Assembly (NCBI GenBank): GCA_013115145.1 | Contig: JAAPAO010000041.1 | Coordinates: forward strand, 1 to 64,000 | Length of the DNA: 64,000 bases | Direction of reading: 5' to 3' | From: Perkinsus chesapeaki | Taxonomy: Eukaryota > Perkinsozoa > Perkinsida > Perkinsidae | Shown here: piece by piece, positions 35,265-48,000 of the stretch | How positions within the stretch are numbered: position 1 is the stretch's first letter | Layout of the letters: the number at the start of each line of letters is the position of its first letter | Notes under the pieces: model-generated | Database searches by the model: none | What the model was told of the DNA's origin: nothing | Seen by the model: only the letters and a program-made list of their open reading frames with translations | Translations under genes and position numbers: made by a program

Positions 35265-36273
35265 ATGTCGGCTGAAGATGAGGGTAGTGAGGCGAGTGTG
35301 CTACAGCCGTTGACTGGGAACTACGCCGTCGATCAGCAGCAGCAGGTGGAGCTAGTCTGACGGCTTGGCAGTGGGACCTTGTGGTTATTAGGAGGACCGA
35401 TCTTCCTCGTTGCCCTTGCTGTGTGGTGGGTTTCTGCGACGGAGGGCCATCTATGATAACATCCCCTTCGCTCTGCGTATTGCTATCGGGATGGCAGCGG
35501 GAGCGATGGGACTCAATGGGTAAGGTGAGAGGGTATCTAATAATATGTAAATCTAATTAGATAAATAGGTCTGGTAATCGCTAGTCAGCGGATAGTCTCC
35601 TTGGAATAAATTGCCCAACTAACTTCTACTTCTGCAGCCAACGGTTATTCTCTCAGGATAATGCTGACCTTCTCGGACCATTTGGATTACACCATGCACG
35701 TCTTAGGAGTTTATATGACGGCGATGTCAGTGATAGTAACTACGGCAGAGTTCCTGCCCTTTGCTGTTGACACTTTAGTGCCGGTAAGGATTCAACTCAT
35801 TCAACTGTCAATGTCTGCTCGACCGCTACCGTCGAAACAACAACCTTGATCGCCTCCCATGCATAGCGTACACATGCCCTCGTGGATCCCCCTCCCAGAG
35901 GCCCCCTTTACCGGCCTGTGTCGTTTCAGTGGATGCCGTTCCTGAAGCACTATGGATCAAGAGCTGTAGTATACTCCCTAGCAGCCTTCCTATGTATGGG
36001 GGATGAGATGGGGTTTGTAGGTGGTAAGGGCTTCATAAGGAACTGTATAATATCGACTCTAATCTGGAGATTGCTCCCTCTGTTATAGGTAGACTGGCCG
36101 GAGTTCTGATGTTTATTGGGGCAGGGGCATCGTTTGCCTTTCATCGCCTCTACCCTGGTGCCTTGGACCATGCTCTGCGGCCGGGAAGGCCTCCCTCGGC
36201 TCTCCTTGCGGCAGAAGAGGGCAGCAGTGAGGGTATTGCCATGGGCCTTATAGGGGAGAATCCCTGTGCGTGA
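35265..36273 (+). CDS. Multi-TM membrane protein, COPI-associated/TVP15-like
   Basis: ATG 35265 gives a polar N-terminus (MSAEDEGSEASVLQPLTGNY). After a 45-nt intron come AIYDNIPFALRIAIGMAAGA (TM1), YTMHVLGVYMTAMSVIVTTA followed by EFLPFAV (TM2, 35688-35780), FQWMPFLKHYGSRAVVYSLA (TM3, about 35930-35990), and a last hydrophobic segment VLMFIGAGASFAFHRLYPGA (36106-36165). It ends GLIGENPCA, stop 36271-36273. The pattern LGVYM..., an acidic residue at the end of TM2, then a Gly-x-Arg-x-x-x-Tyr span is like the COPI-associated protein family (Golgi TVP15). The match is by eye and weak; an unrelated four-TM protein is possible. Confidence 0.5.
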
Positions 36274-36356
36274 TGCAGCGTTACGTTTCTACATTTGCAA
36301 TTCAGCAGCGGATCTTAGAGTTGAGTTGTGTATCTCAATATAAGGCACTGTTCTCA

Positions 36357-37272
36357 ATGACTGGTCATCAGCCTGGTAGGAAATCCAAGACTGGAGTCAG
36401 GCGATACCCTAGGTAGGCAGCTGAAGCGGCGGCGTTGAGCTAGCTATCTGGTGCTAAGGTTTGAGCTTCGCTCTGAGCATAAGGCAGAGTTGAAAGAGGC
36501 CTTTGACGTATTTGATAATGACGGGTCGGGTACTATCGACGTGAAGGACCTACGGGTGGGTCTAGGATGTAGGATTACCCTGCAGTGATGGTACACCAGG
36601 TAGTATTAAGAGCTTTGGGCTTCGAGCCCGATAAGGACGAACTGAAACGCTTAGTTGGTAATACTGAAGCGCTTTGCGACGCAAAGGTAGATTTGCCTAG
36701 GCAAGCACACTAGGCGTGCGCCGGTGGTATCAAGTGTGACTGAGGAGGAGCCTGCTACGGGCGAGAAGGAAGCGGAGAAACCTCAATCTCGAGGCCAGCA
36801 GCAGCAGCAAGGTCCATCGAAGCCTGTTACGCCACAGGCTCCCAATGAAGATAAGGTGGAGGAGAAGCCACAAGAGCAATCAGGGGAGCAAGAGGAGCTT
36901 ACGGAGGAACTTATCAGTGAGTGTAGGGGCCAACGTCTGGGAAGCAGTGGATGAGCAGGCACTCTGGACTTTAACGAATTTCTGGAGATAATGTTAGAAA
37001 AGATGACAGAAAAGGACAGTAAAGATGAAGTTCAAGAGGCGTTCTGTCTATTCAGAGGAGAATCCGGAAAGGTCTCGTATGACGACTTGAGGGCCGTGGC
37101 TGCCGACCTAGGTAAGAGAGGTAGGCTGAAGTAGTCCATGTAGATGGTAGGGGAACAAATAGCGGATGAAGAGCTGAATGAGATGATGCAAGAGGCGGAT
37201 AAGGATGAGGATGGGCTTGTCAGTGAGGAGGAGTTCATCCGGATTATTCTAAAGTGTGGAGGAGATTCTTAG
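36357..37272 (+). CDS. CEN: Centrin-like EF-hand protein with Gln/Glu-rich insert
   Basis: ATG 36357 gives a basic N-terminus ([19 protein letters not shown]) and a 46-nt intron, then [18 protein letters not shown] and an intact EF-hand 1 loop [13 protein letters not shown] second intron leads to [16 protein letters not shown]. Where centrins have EF-hand 2 there is instead a hydrophilic stretch (36721-36930) with [16 protein letters not shown] and a run of Gln. The centrin pattern resumes with [21 protein letters not shown]-hand 3 is degenerate ([13 protein letters not shown], no first Asp). After another intron come [17 protein letters not shown] and an intact EF-hand 4, [13 protein letters not shown], then [11 protein letters not shown], stop 37270-37272. 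Centrins sit at basal bodies and contractile fibres. Spacing and C-terminal half favour centrin over calmodulin. Confidence 0.8.
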
Positions 37273-37419
37273 CTCTGAGCATGCTACGCTGGCTGTGTTG
37301 CGTGAACTAAAACTATTGGTAGTGTTAAGTCAATCATTGGGTTGCTGCTGCTGCTGGTATCGTAGAGATCAACGTTATCTTTATATATGACCAGTGCGAC
37401 CGTGAGGCAGTGGTTGGCC

Positions 37420-39015
37420 ATGGGAAGCGGCGTCGGAGAGGACAGTGATAAGGAGATTGAAGTCCTGAAGAACGATGATATCATAGCCAGATCCGCGAGG
37501 GGGTGGGCCACATAACTAAGCGAAGCGATCAGCTGCAGTTCAATAGGCTCCGGAGCTGTTGGTTCAATGAGTATGGTGAAGAGGAGGGCGAACAAGAAGA
37601 GAAGATAATAAAAGCCCTTACAGTGATTTGGCAAGCCTGTATGAAGTATGTCCGGCGGCAAGTATCCCTCGGTAAGATGATATCCTTACCAGTCCTCGGT
37701 GAGCCCCTCGTGTAGGGAGCCGAGTGTTCATGGGTATTCTAGGTACGGTTTTCACCAAGGAGGGTGTCCCTAGGGTGGCGTTTGCTGAGCAGCTTATATT
37801 GGACTACGGTCTTACGTATAAGCCAGGGGAGAGCCATTGCTTGGGATTGGTAATAAAGGCGTCGTGGATTTACCCAATCTCACTGAGTTATGCTGGTTGA
37901 GCGTTAGCGAATTGAGTAGAGAGTTTGACAGGAAATATGCTCCTCATAAGGAGAAGATCATCTTCTTTGTGGGCTCAACACTGACCATTCCTTTACGACT
38001 CTGTGTCGCCTGTATGGCAGACTTGCGATGACATTAGGCCGTACTGGACCCAGTCAGGGCCGTGGTGGCTTTATACGGTTTTGTAAGGCCTTTAGTAAGC
38101 CGACCGGCCAACTCATTTGCTTCTTGTCTATGATGATATAAGGCGAATCTGCACCCGACCATTTGAGTCGAGGCGTGATGAACATTAAATCTTTAGTAAT
38201 CTGAGACCAACACGACAATGCTTTACACGAGTCCCAGGCATCATGGAGTTATGGTTTAGGTGGGACCAGCCACTCGTGTGGCTTATAGTGCAGTCGCTGA
38301 TAACAGCAGTCTCAAAGGGGACACAGCAGCCGTTAGTAGGGATATGGTAGAGGAGGGCTTGAAGGGTAACACCGTGCCGCTGCTGGTCTCGGCCTTGATC
38401 TCATATCCACCCTCAGCCATCTGCCAGGAGGCTGCCCAGGCTATGTCGATGTACCGCACAGATGTTGTCCTGGTGTTGGACGGCGTTGGTACCATCGAGT
38501 GCCGGAGTAAGGTTGTCGGGTAGTAAAATGGGGGATGGATTCGGTTATATAACTACAATAGGTTTACGCCTTCAACAGATTATGGTCCGTTACGAATCGC
38601 TCGAGAAAGTAGCGTCGCTTAGTTGCTCGGCAGAATGTGGACTCTCTGACCAGGTTCGGCTTTCATGGGGCCTGCTACACTAGCGACTCTGCAGCGAAAT
38701 CTCCGTCATCATAATGGTCAGAAAGCTGTTCGCTCACAGCCGGTAAACGGGGTCTCAGTAGCAGCTGCCGTCGAACGGGAATCTGTTCCGGAAAGGTTTC
38801 CGACAATTTACTCGGCGACGTGACCAGCAAGGAGTTCTCTGTTAAAGCAAGCTGCAGAGAGAGTAGCCAGTGATGGTCTTGTGTCTGACCTGCCCCACGT
38901 AGCAGATACATCAGCTCGAACAGTACCATCCCTGGATCTGCCTAAAACTTTCAGAGCTCGCCGATATGCCAAACCGGAAGGGCTGTGGTCGGCTAGGAGC
39001 CATCCACCAGAGTAG
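37420..39015 (+). CDS. CCDC81-type HU-domain protein
   Basis: Multi-exon gene. The readable core ALTVIWQACMKYVRRQVSLG then KMISLPVLGEPL (37615-37710) fits the first HU-like repeat of CCDC81, including the Leu-Gly turn of the IHF/HU fold. After an intron come FAEQLILDYGLTYKPG (about 37780), VDLPNLTELCWLSVSELSRE and KIIFFVGSTLTI (to 38000). A second unit may lie at 38260-38560 (ICQEAAQAMSMYRTDVVLVL, then GVGTIECRSKVVG). It ends FRARRYAKPEGLWSARSHPP, stop 39013-39015. CCDC81 proteins are centrosomal or flagellar, which suits the place between centrin and dynein. ATG 37420 is only a candidate start, as a frame change near 37490 needs an intron. Confidence 0.5.
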
Positions 39016-39064
39016 CAGCGACTGTTAGGAGGTCAAAGGGGATTACGGTATTAGGTTCCTGGAC

Positions 39065-42000
39065 ATGATTGATCTGTCCTCGCGAACTAGAGGGGCACCC
39101 TCACCGGAGGTTGACGGCCATACGTTTGCCACGTCTATTGTCGCTCGTATTGGGAGTAACTACAGCAGGCTATCAAGGCAAATGTAATATGAAACATCTA
39201 GCGGGTGGGCGTATGATGCGCAGGCTTCTGAGGTCTACCCGTTCTGGTGAAGGGATAGTCTGGATGCCAGGGAATGCAGGCCAACGGGGTGCCCTTATGG
39301 ACCTGCCACCCTTGACGGAGCGAGGTGGGCCATCCTGGAGGCGAGGACCACTGGTAGTGCCTGGTGGTTCAACGGGGATCGGGCGAGGGGTGTTGGCAGG
39401 TATTCGGCAGCCGAAGACTGTGGAGAGTAATGAGGTCTCTGGGGGTGACGGCAGAGGGATTGATGGAGGTCTATTTGAGGTAGACGATCGCTTGTGTTTT
39501 AGAGGAGGGCCTGCTGGAACGGTCAGATACACTCACTACCTCCACAGTGCTACACCCACTGGTTGCATCTGTCCTATAGGGCAGGGAAGAACTGAGCGGA
39601 TTGAAGCCAAGATTGGGTTGCGAGGAATTCGGAAATCAGCGGAGAGAAGTGATGAGATTGAAAAGGCACTCAGGCGAGGGGCTGGGCAGGGGACTTGGCT
39701 CGTCTTACGGAAATGTCCCCTTGGTGAGCTAACGATAGTGTTCCTAACACCGAGTAGCCCTCCCAGTAGCGTAATAAGTAACTGGATTACTCCTGGTATT
39801 GTCTAGCGCCTTCTATCTCAAGTGGGAACTGGGATGCTGTGCTGTCTCAGCTGTGGAGTGAAGTGGTGGCCGAATACGAGCTGGCAGTACGGCAATCAAT
39901 TGTTGACTATCTCTTGAAGGATTTGCAGATGCGGAGGAGTTGCCGAGTTAGTTTTGTGCCTGTTGTAAGCCAGCAACAGCAGAACTAGGAAGATATGTCT
40001 TATTAATCCACCAGGTTAGGCCACCATGGGGAGTGACTCCATATTGTGGTATAGAAGGGACTGCTGGTGAACCTCCACCGTGGTGGGAAGTGTCAGTGGG
40101 GGACATGTAGGTGTCACTCAATACTTTTGTATAGCACTTTACTGCATAGTAGGTTGGAGGCTATGGAGCATCGCTTGCGAGGGTACTTGGCACCGGCCCT
40201 ACTGGATATTCAGGGCATATGGTATGAGTCCTTCTCTGGCCTGACCCTCAGTGATGTTGGAAGTAAGCTCGTCTTGGTGGTGGCTGTCCAGGAGTGGTGT
40301 ATCAGATGCTACGTCTGAGGTGTTGCATACCGATGAGTTTCTACAGCGACAAAGCAAGGCACGGGAGGGGGCTCGGAAGCTTCTCGATGAGAGGTGGATG
40401 GGCCAAGTTGTGGAAGCCCTTAAACGTGACCGACCGCTGATGGGGTTACTGGAGGAAGCGGGTGCCGATCTGGGCATGCGAGATGGGGCGCTGGGCGCGG
40501 TGACGGCAATGTTGTCATCTCATATTCGACAGTGAGTGACAACGAAGGGGGACGCAGAGAGGCTGCTATCAGATTGGTGGAAGCATCGATCAAGAACTAC
40601 GTTGAATATATTATGTATCATACTTCCGCAGTGAGTGATGCAGTGCCAGTGGTATCACCAGAGCGTGCAGTGTGGGAGCTCCACGCCTATCAGCGAGACT
40701 TCCGTGACACCGTGGAGTAATGCATCCGCGGCGGACTGCTTCGGGAACACTTGCGCTTTTTAGCGGCCCTTTGCCGATTCCGCGTTCTCTATTGAAACTG
40801 AGGCTAGTTGCTGAAGGGAATGCAATAGCCTTCACTACTGAGCTTGACAAAGTGCCAACGTGGTTGGCGAATGTGGTCCCGTCTATGGTATCGGCAGTGA
40901 GAGGGCTGCCGAAGCCCGGTGGTAAAATACCAGTGAAGCTGGAGCAACCCGAAGGGGAGGAGGAGGCAAATGAGGACAGTAGGGCTGACAGGTCTCGTGG
41001 GATAGCGCATAATAAGGCAGATACCGTGGCTACCCATGAAGGCGGCGGCGGAGGTGAGCTGTGGTGTATGGAGGTTGATGAGGACCTAGTCGTGGAGGGC
41101 ATGGCTGTGATAGAAGCATCAGCAATGGTATGTGCTGAGAATGCAGAGAACATCGCTAGACTCTATGAGGGGTGAGGTTGTGGTGTATTGTAACTTGAAG
41201 GATGTCTTGAAGGTATGTCGATCTCTTATCGGAGCAGGAGAGGGTTTCTGAGTTCATGTCGGCAGTGCTAGGGGCTCGAGACCGTGGTGCCTTCTCTAGG
41301 AAGGTTAGACGGCTTCTGAAAGTTATGTCAGTGGTGGCTCAGATACGCAACTTGAGCAACGCGGAGGTCTCTCTCCTAGAGCAGTGTCCTTCTGTACTTG
41401 ACCTGCAGCTGTTCAGTATTGACTCTGGTGGGTTGCAGGAGGCTTTTGTGACCGCGGCTCGTGCTGGTAAGGAGGCCATGAGGGAGTCCGTGGCGCTGCG
41501 CAATAAGGAATACTGTATGCGCCTTGTGAAGGAGCTGGAAGGATATGCCGCTAGGATTGGAAAGAAGGCGACAAACGAGGCGGAGTTGGCGACCTTGGAA
41601 CTTACCATGCAGAGCCTCAGGGACGAGGAGTTGGGTCTCATGCTGGACGGTTTTCTAGAATGTCAGAGATGGCAGAACTTGCTCTTTGCGCTGGACTTGG
41701 TGGTGACTGCGGAGGACATGTCAGTGTTGCACCAGACAGCAGTGTGGCTTCGGAAGGTTTATCGACTTTGTGAAGAGCGAGAGGAGAGTGTACGAAAGGA
41801 GCGTGCGGGGCTCGAGGAGAAGTTTATAGCCGCACGGGGAGTATTTGAGATGGGGTTGAAGGAGGTCTATGAGGGTGTGGAGGCTGTAAGGGAACTCGGC
41901 AATATCAGACTGGTAGAGGATAACCTACGGCGTATCGTGACGGAGAGGGGTAAAGTAGATGAGGCTCTACTGGAGGCGATTAGGGTGAATGAGAAGGAGA

Positions 42001-45000
42001 AGCATTTGGGGATGAAGGCTAGTTCCTTTGATAAGCTGCAACAGGTGGGGTTATAACGGTGGAGTGATGATGACGAGCTCTGGTTGGTAGGCCGCAAAGA
42101 GGCTGGAGCCATGTGAGAAGCTGTGGGCATTAGCCCAACACTTCAATGGAGAATATCAGCAATGGACTCGGGGTCCGCTATTTTATCAGGAGCCAGGTTT
42201 GTTAGAGGAGTCCTCCTTGAAAATGCTCAACTCTGTTAATGGTCTATTGAACGTGTTCGATGGGGGATCCCCTCCGGGTAGGGTCGCCGAGGGCATCAAG
42301 TCACAGCTTGAGCAGTTCAGACAGCACATGCCTCTAATAAATGTCGGCAGTGATTCGCGTTGGTTTCGGGCCCACGGGTGACATCAGATACTGTGTTCAC
42401 GAACCCTTCAAGAGCGACACTGGGAGGAGATATCGAACGTTGTGGGCTTCCATATGGAGCCAGATGCCAGCTTCACCTGGTCAAGGGTATTGGACATGGA
42501 AGTTGGGAAGCACGTAAGAGAGTCGTTCTGCTATGTCGGTTTTACGGTGGCTTGCCAGTTGAGTACACTGGCAAGCATTAGCGCTAGAGCTGCGATAGAA
42601 TTCGGGGTAAAGGAGGCATTGGAGGATATGGAAGGGGAAGCAGGAGAGCTTACTTTTGAAGCTGCCCCTTCATCACTCTTTGGGAAGCCTTCCTTTGTAA
42701 GCATTGAGGTCGACTGCAGCGATGATGTTAAGTGAAGGTGCTGTCTACTGAGTCTTTGCGCAGTGCGAAGGATACTCTCGAAGACCATTTAATAAGAGTA
42801 GATGCTGAGGCCGGCAAGCTGACGGGCTCGACGGAAGGCTGTGGTCTCCTGGGGGATCTCGAGAAGCGGCGGGCTTGGACTTTAGCAGCTCGGACTCTTG
42901 TCGAGACGCTTGAGGAAGTGCAGGGTCGGTGGAGGGTGCTCCGTCACATCCTGGGCGGGAAGCGTGTTGAGGATATCGACGAGGTGGAACTTCCTGGATT
43001 CCAAGAGGAACATTTGGATATCTTTACCGAGGTAACGGCTGTGGCAGGAGTCGTGGTGTTAGTGCTGCAAATGACAGGTGGATGACTTCTGGAAAGATTT
43101 CCTATCGACCATTCACGATGCGCCTTCGAAAGTTGAAAGCTTACTGGCGGACAGCTTGTACATGGATGATCTTGAAACCACACAGAGGAGGAGTCAGGAG
43201 GTAGAGCGTTCCCTTTGCTTGGTCAGTGATTCTGCGGCCATAGGTATCCCCTGTCCTAGAGGAGTATCTTAATGTTAAACGATACCAATGTCCGAGGTTA
43301 TTCTTCCTGTATGGTGATTGTGAGCTCTCCAGCTTGCTGCAGAGTATCGAGGATGATCCGTCCATGGCACAGCACGTATGGATGCTCTTTCCGGGAGCGT
43401 TCGGGCTGGTAGTCCAGGAGGACGACATGAAGATGGTCGAAGGGCTTGAAGCAGCGGACGGTGCTCTCCTGCATTTTAGTGCTCCGGTTGCTATTGGCAG
43501 CGATGTGGCCGCCTTTGTAGAAGCCTTAACGGAGGCGATGCAAGAGGGTGTGCGATCTGCCATTGACAGGGTGATTGAGGGAAGGCCACCTGGTGAAGGG
43601 GAAAGCTGGGTGGAAGAGGAGCCGCTCCAAGCCATTGACTGTGGTCATGAAATAGGGTGGACCCGGCGTATTGGGGACATGCTGCATGCCGGGGAAACTG
43701 GGCCACTGCAGAGCTACTGTACAGAGCTAAGGGAAGAGCTGGACGGTTTGCTGTTGTTGCTGAAGGACCCTGCGATGCCAGCAGTTGCTCGTAAGAGGCT
43801 GGAGTCTATGGCTGTGATGGTGCTAGAACACCAGGAAGCCACCGAGGGTCTATGCAGTGCGGGCGATCGGCGGGACTTTATCTGGGAGTCTCGAATCAAG
43901 TACGTTGTTGATGCAGATGGTGAAGTGTGGGTGACAACATTGGGCCTGAGGCAACCGTATGGGTACGAGTACGTTGGGGAAGAGGGACGGCTGGTGATGA
44001 CGCCCCGAACACTGAAATGCTTTCAATCGGTGTTCCTGTCGATGGCGTCGTTTTGTGGCACGCTACTCAGTGGTCCATCGGGCAAGGGGTCGCTGGTCAG
44101 GGACATTTCTCGGGCCATGGGTCGCCCCGTTGTGGCAATTGCTTGCACAGAAGCAATGTCTTACGCTACTGTAGGGAGGGCACTAAAGGGGATGGCCGGT
44201 ACTGGCGCCCTATGCCTTCTCAAAGATATTGATCGAGTGAGCGTCAACGTGAGTTGCTGTGGCTGCTCGCTGTGTTAGGTCATTACTCCAGGTACTGTGT
44301 GCTGTAAGCGACTTCCTGATCCAACTGAGGAACGCTGCCGAGAGTGCTGATGATGTGATGTGCATCTCTGGTCTCAGTTTACGGATAGCGAGGACCTTTG
44401 GGTGCTTCGGGACAGCCTCTGCCCCACATACCCGTATTCGTGGCCAATTCCGTCCACTAGGGAGAGTTGAGCCCGACGCGGGGCGTATTGCTGAGGTTGG
44501 GCTGAGGATAGCAGGCTTTCCGCAAGCTGCATCTCGCCAGCTTGGTGACAGGATTTCGTCGGTGCTTCTGAGGTACAGGGAGTTGATGGGTTCTCATCGC
44601 CCTATTAGCGGTCTAGTGAGAATGATACTAGATAGACTTGCCGAGGGTACAGACGCAGCGGGGCTCAAGGGTGCAGTTGAAGATGTTGTTATACCGAGGA
44701 TAATGGAGAAGGGCGATATCGGTATCCTCCAAGGATATATCGACCGAGTGTTCAGCGACGTCGATGCTGACGGCAGGGTTACCGAGCCTACAGAGGATGC
44801 GGATGCCTTTTCGATGAAGGTGGAGGAGGTAGCAGAAGCTGTTCGCCACGGCCGGGGTGTGGTAGTCACTGGCCCGTCGTGCAGTGGCAAGAGCACAGTC
44901 GTTGCTGCGGCTGGGTCTGCCTTTGGCTTGTCGTCTAGTTTCATGGTACACATATGCGCCGGAGCCTATACAGTTCGGGAGATCCTTGGAGGCCCTGTGG

Positions 45001-48000
45001 ACGGCAAGTGCCAGGGAGATGGGCTCTTCGCTGCCTTGTTACGAGGTGCAAACGACACTCCAGGCTGGTTTATATTTGACGGTCCTTCGAGTGCTTCTGT
45101 AGAGAAGCTTTGTCCCGTACTGGACGCGGGTGTCCTCACACTTTCATCGGGGGATCGGATGCGTATTGACCCCGAGACCCGTCTGGTCCTAGAAATGCCG
45201 GAGCTCTATGGTGTCTCGCCGGGGTTACTTGCAAAATGTCCTGTAGTGGTCTTATCCCGGGAGCTCAGATGGGCGATGGTCGTTGAACGGTGGTGTCCGG
45301 AAGGGGAAGGCTCCTTTGTGCCGAATGAGATTAAGAAGGCTATTGTCTATCTTATGGGGGAGTTGGAGGCACTCCAGAATGCTGAAAATGGCATATTTGG
45401 TGGTGTACCACTGCATGTTGTGGCTGATAGAAGCTGCCACTTGGCACGTGCTATCGTTGACTCCGCCACTCAGTAAGGAGGGAATGCCTCGCAGGGGTTG
45501 GATTCCCCAACTCTGGCATTGCTGGTGCTTCAGAAACTCCCCAACCTTGTCGACAACCGAGGATGTTCGAGCTGACGCCGAGTTCATCAGCCGGGCAACC
45601 GTGTGAGGCTGAGTAGTGGCATCCCTGCTCATTCTACCGTGAGTTTAGGTATGCCACATTGTGCTCTCTCCACGGCTTCATAGACCCATCCTCTTCGGAC
45701 TGGCGACAGGCAGAGGAGGTCAGCGATGACTTCTCATCGGATCATCTCATTTGTGTAGGCCGTCCGCTCTCTGGTTGCTGTCGATGGTGAGGAGTTGCTG
45801 GAGATTCAGGGAATTCAGATGCAGCTGCCACCAGAGGGGTACCGCCGTGCTGAAGTTGAGTTGCTGTATAAGGCCCAGCCAGGCCCCTACTGGCGTACTT
45901 ACCCGCTCTGGGCTCTCCGGGATGGATACGGACCACAGAGGCATGCCCTCAAACAGTGCTAGATGGCGTCCTGTTGGCTCCTACACCTCTTCAAGCTACA
46001 GCGCTGGATTTGGTGTCTCGCTTATTGGCCACTGATGATCGGTGCCGCATTCTGCTGCGAGGGCCCCGAGGATCGGGCAAGTCGGCTGTCCTACGCGGCC
46101 TAGTTGCTAGACATGTTGGGGAGTGCAGCGCCAACAACAGGTGGATCGGCATAGCTATTCTGGGAGCTAAGCCTTATCAGGTCGGTAAAGAATATCGATG
46201 TCACCCGCGCGACCGACTCCTTGGTCATCCAGCGATGCCTAGAGGGAGGCATGTCTAGGCGAGCTCGAGGTGCTCCGTTGATCGGGTTTGAGGGAATGGC
46301 CGTCTTGAGGTAGATACGTTGGTGCCTGCTGATGGTGCCGAAGGAATGACTATTGTGATAGAGGATCTGCATCTCGCAAAAGAGGAGGATGGTGTCCGCT
46401 CTGCTGTGGAACTTTTGAGGACGGTACACGTGCCTTATCGGCTCGACTGGAGTACGGTTGATTGCAGGCCTCGAGCCACGGATGGATGGATAGATCGACG
46501 TGGTGTAAGTTAGAGGTGGAGGGTGACCTACAGTGGATAGTCACTATGACATCGCTGGTGTGCTGGAAGCAGGAAGCCCTTGTTGGCTTCGGAGTGCACA
46601 ATAGGCTGCTTAGCTGCTTCACCGCGGTAGCAGCATATTGGTGTCTATCGGAGAAGCGTTATGGCTAGGTTAACCTTCCCGACTTACCAGATTCCACATT
46701 AGAGTCCATTTATTGCAAAGTGCTCAGTAACGTGATAGCCCCTACAGATGGTATTGCTGAGATACCGCTTACGCACAGACCGACTCATTTTAAGATTCCT
46801 CTCATCACAGTGGCCATTTCGACTTTGCGGAAGTCATTCCTCGTATCGCCCAAATGTAATGGGGAACAGCAGTGCCATAAGGGAGCCATATTCCTCGCAG
46901 ATACCGTCAGCAAGGCTCCTTCATTGCAGAGAACGGTCTATGGCGTTACGAAGTCGGCCGCCTCGCCAAGGCCCTGAGCTACATGGCGGAGGGTGGCAGT
47001 GATGGTAGCCGAATCAAGCGTGACGTGCTACTGCGGGAAGTATGGGAGGACGCTGGCCTGGTGGCCACAGCGGACAGCGGTTCTGGAGGAGATGGGCCGG
47101 TTGATGCTGTGATAGATGGAAGTATTGAGATATTCGAAACTGTCGAGGAACTTCAACGAGAGATTCAAAACAGGATTGCTGGAGACGGTATTGCTTTGTG
47201 GCCGGAAGCTGTATTTAACAACTGCTAGCTTTAGTCTGTTGATTCCCTTTTTTAGGTCAGCTACATTGCTCGGCTTACTCGTGTCCTGTCAAGGCCAGGC
47301 GGGCATGCTGTTCTGTTGAGTGAGCAGGGCAGCGTCGGCAAGGCCACAGGAGTGAGAATCGCCTGCACTCTAGCAGCGCTCCAGATGCGGGAGATAGATG
47401 CCTTCCTCATGGAGGAAGCAAAGATCTTGAGAGAGTTGCAGCAACTCGCAGAGGTGCTATTGGAATGATAAGTCATTTTCCAGCGATTGCTTTCCAGAGT
47501 CCCTCAGAACTGGTGGTGCTGGTTGTACGTAACGCTCATGCGTTAAGTGACCTTGCTCTGCAGGAAATATCGGGAATCCTGGCCAAAGTTAGTTCCTATA
47601 CCATCGCTACGTCTAGTGTGTACTCTTCCTTGTTTCAGAGTCAGTGGCATGATACGTGTAGCTCCGACGAGCATCCCTCTACGACGCGCAGAAGGCAGGT
47701 CTCGCGCAACCACACAGTCGTGTTTCATCAGCCCTCTTGGGCAGATCACAGGTTCATCTTGCTTTGACTGTCGATCATCCGTCAGCTGAAGGCCTCCTAG
47801 AATCCTGGGCTGCTGGGTTCCCAAGGCTCATCGAGTCGTGCGCCAAGCTCAGGTGCTTCTTTAATGTCGTTGTAAGAGGGATTTGTCTATCAGAATACCT
47901 CAATGGGATGATAGCAAGCGTTGTATGGCGATAAGGGCGGTGCTGGAGAGGATGGGGAGCCCAGTGGGGGGTGCTGATGTAGGCTAATACTCAGTGTAAC

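Noticed and set aside
39173-39532. 119-codon minus-strand ORF over the dynein 5' end
   Set aside because: No domain. The plus frame from ATG 39065 continues through introns into the dynein tail.
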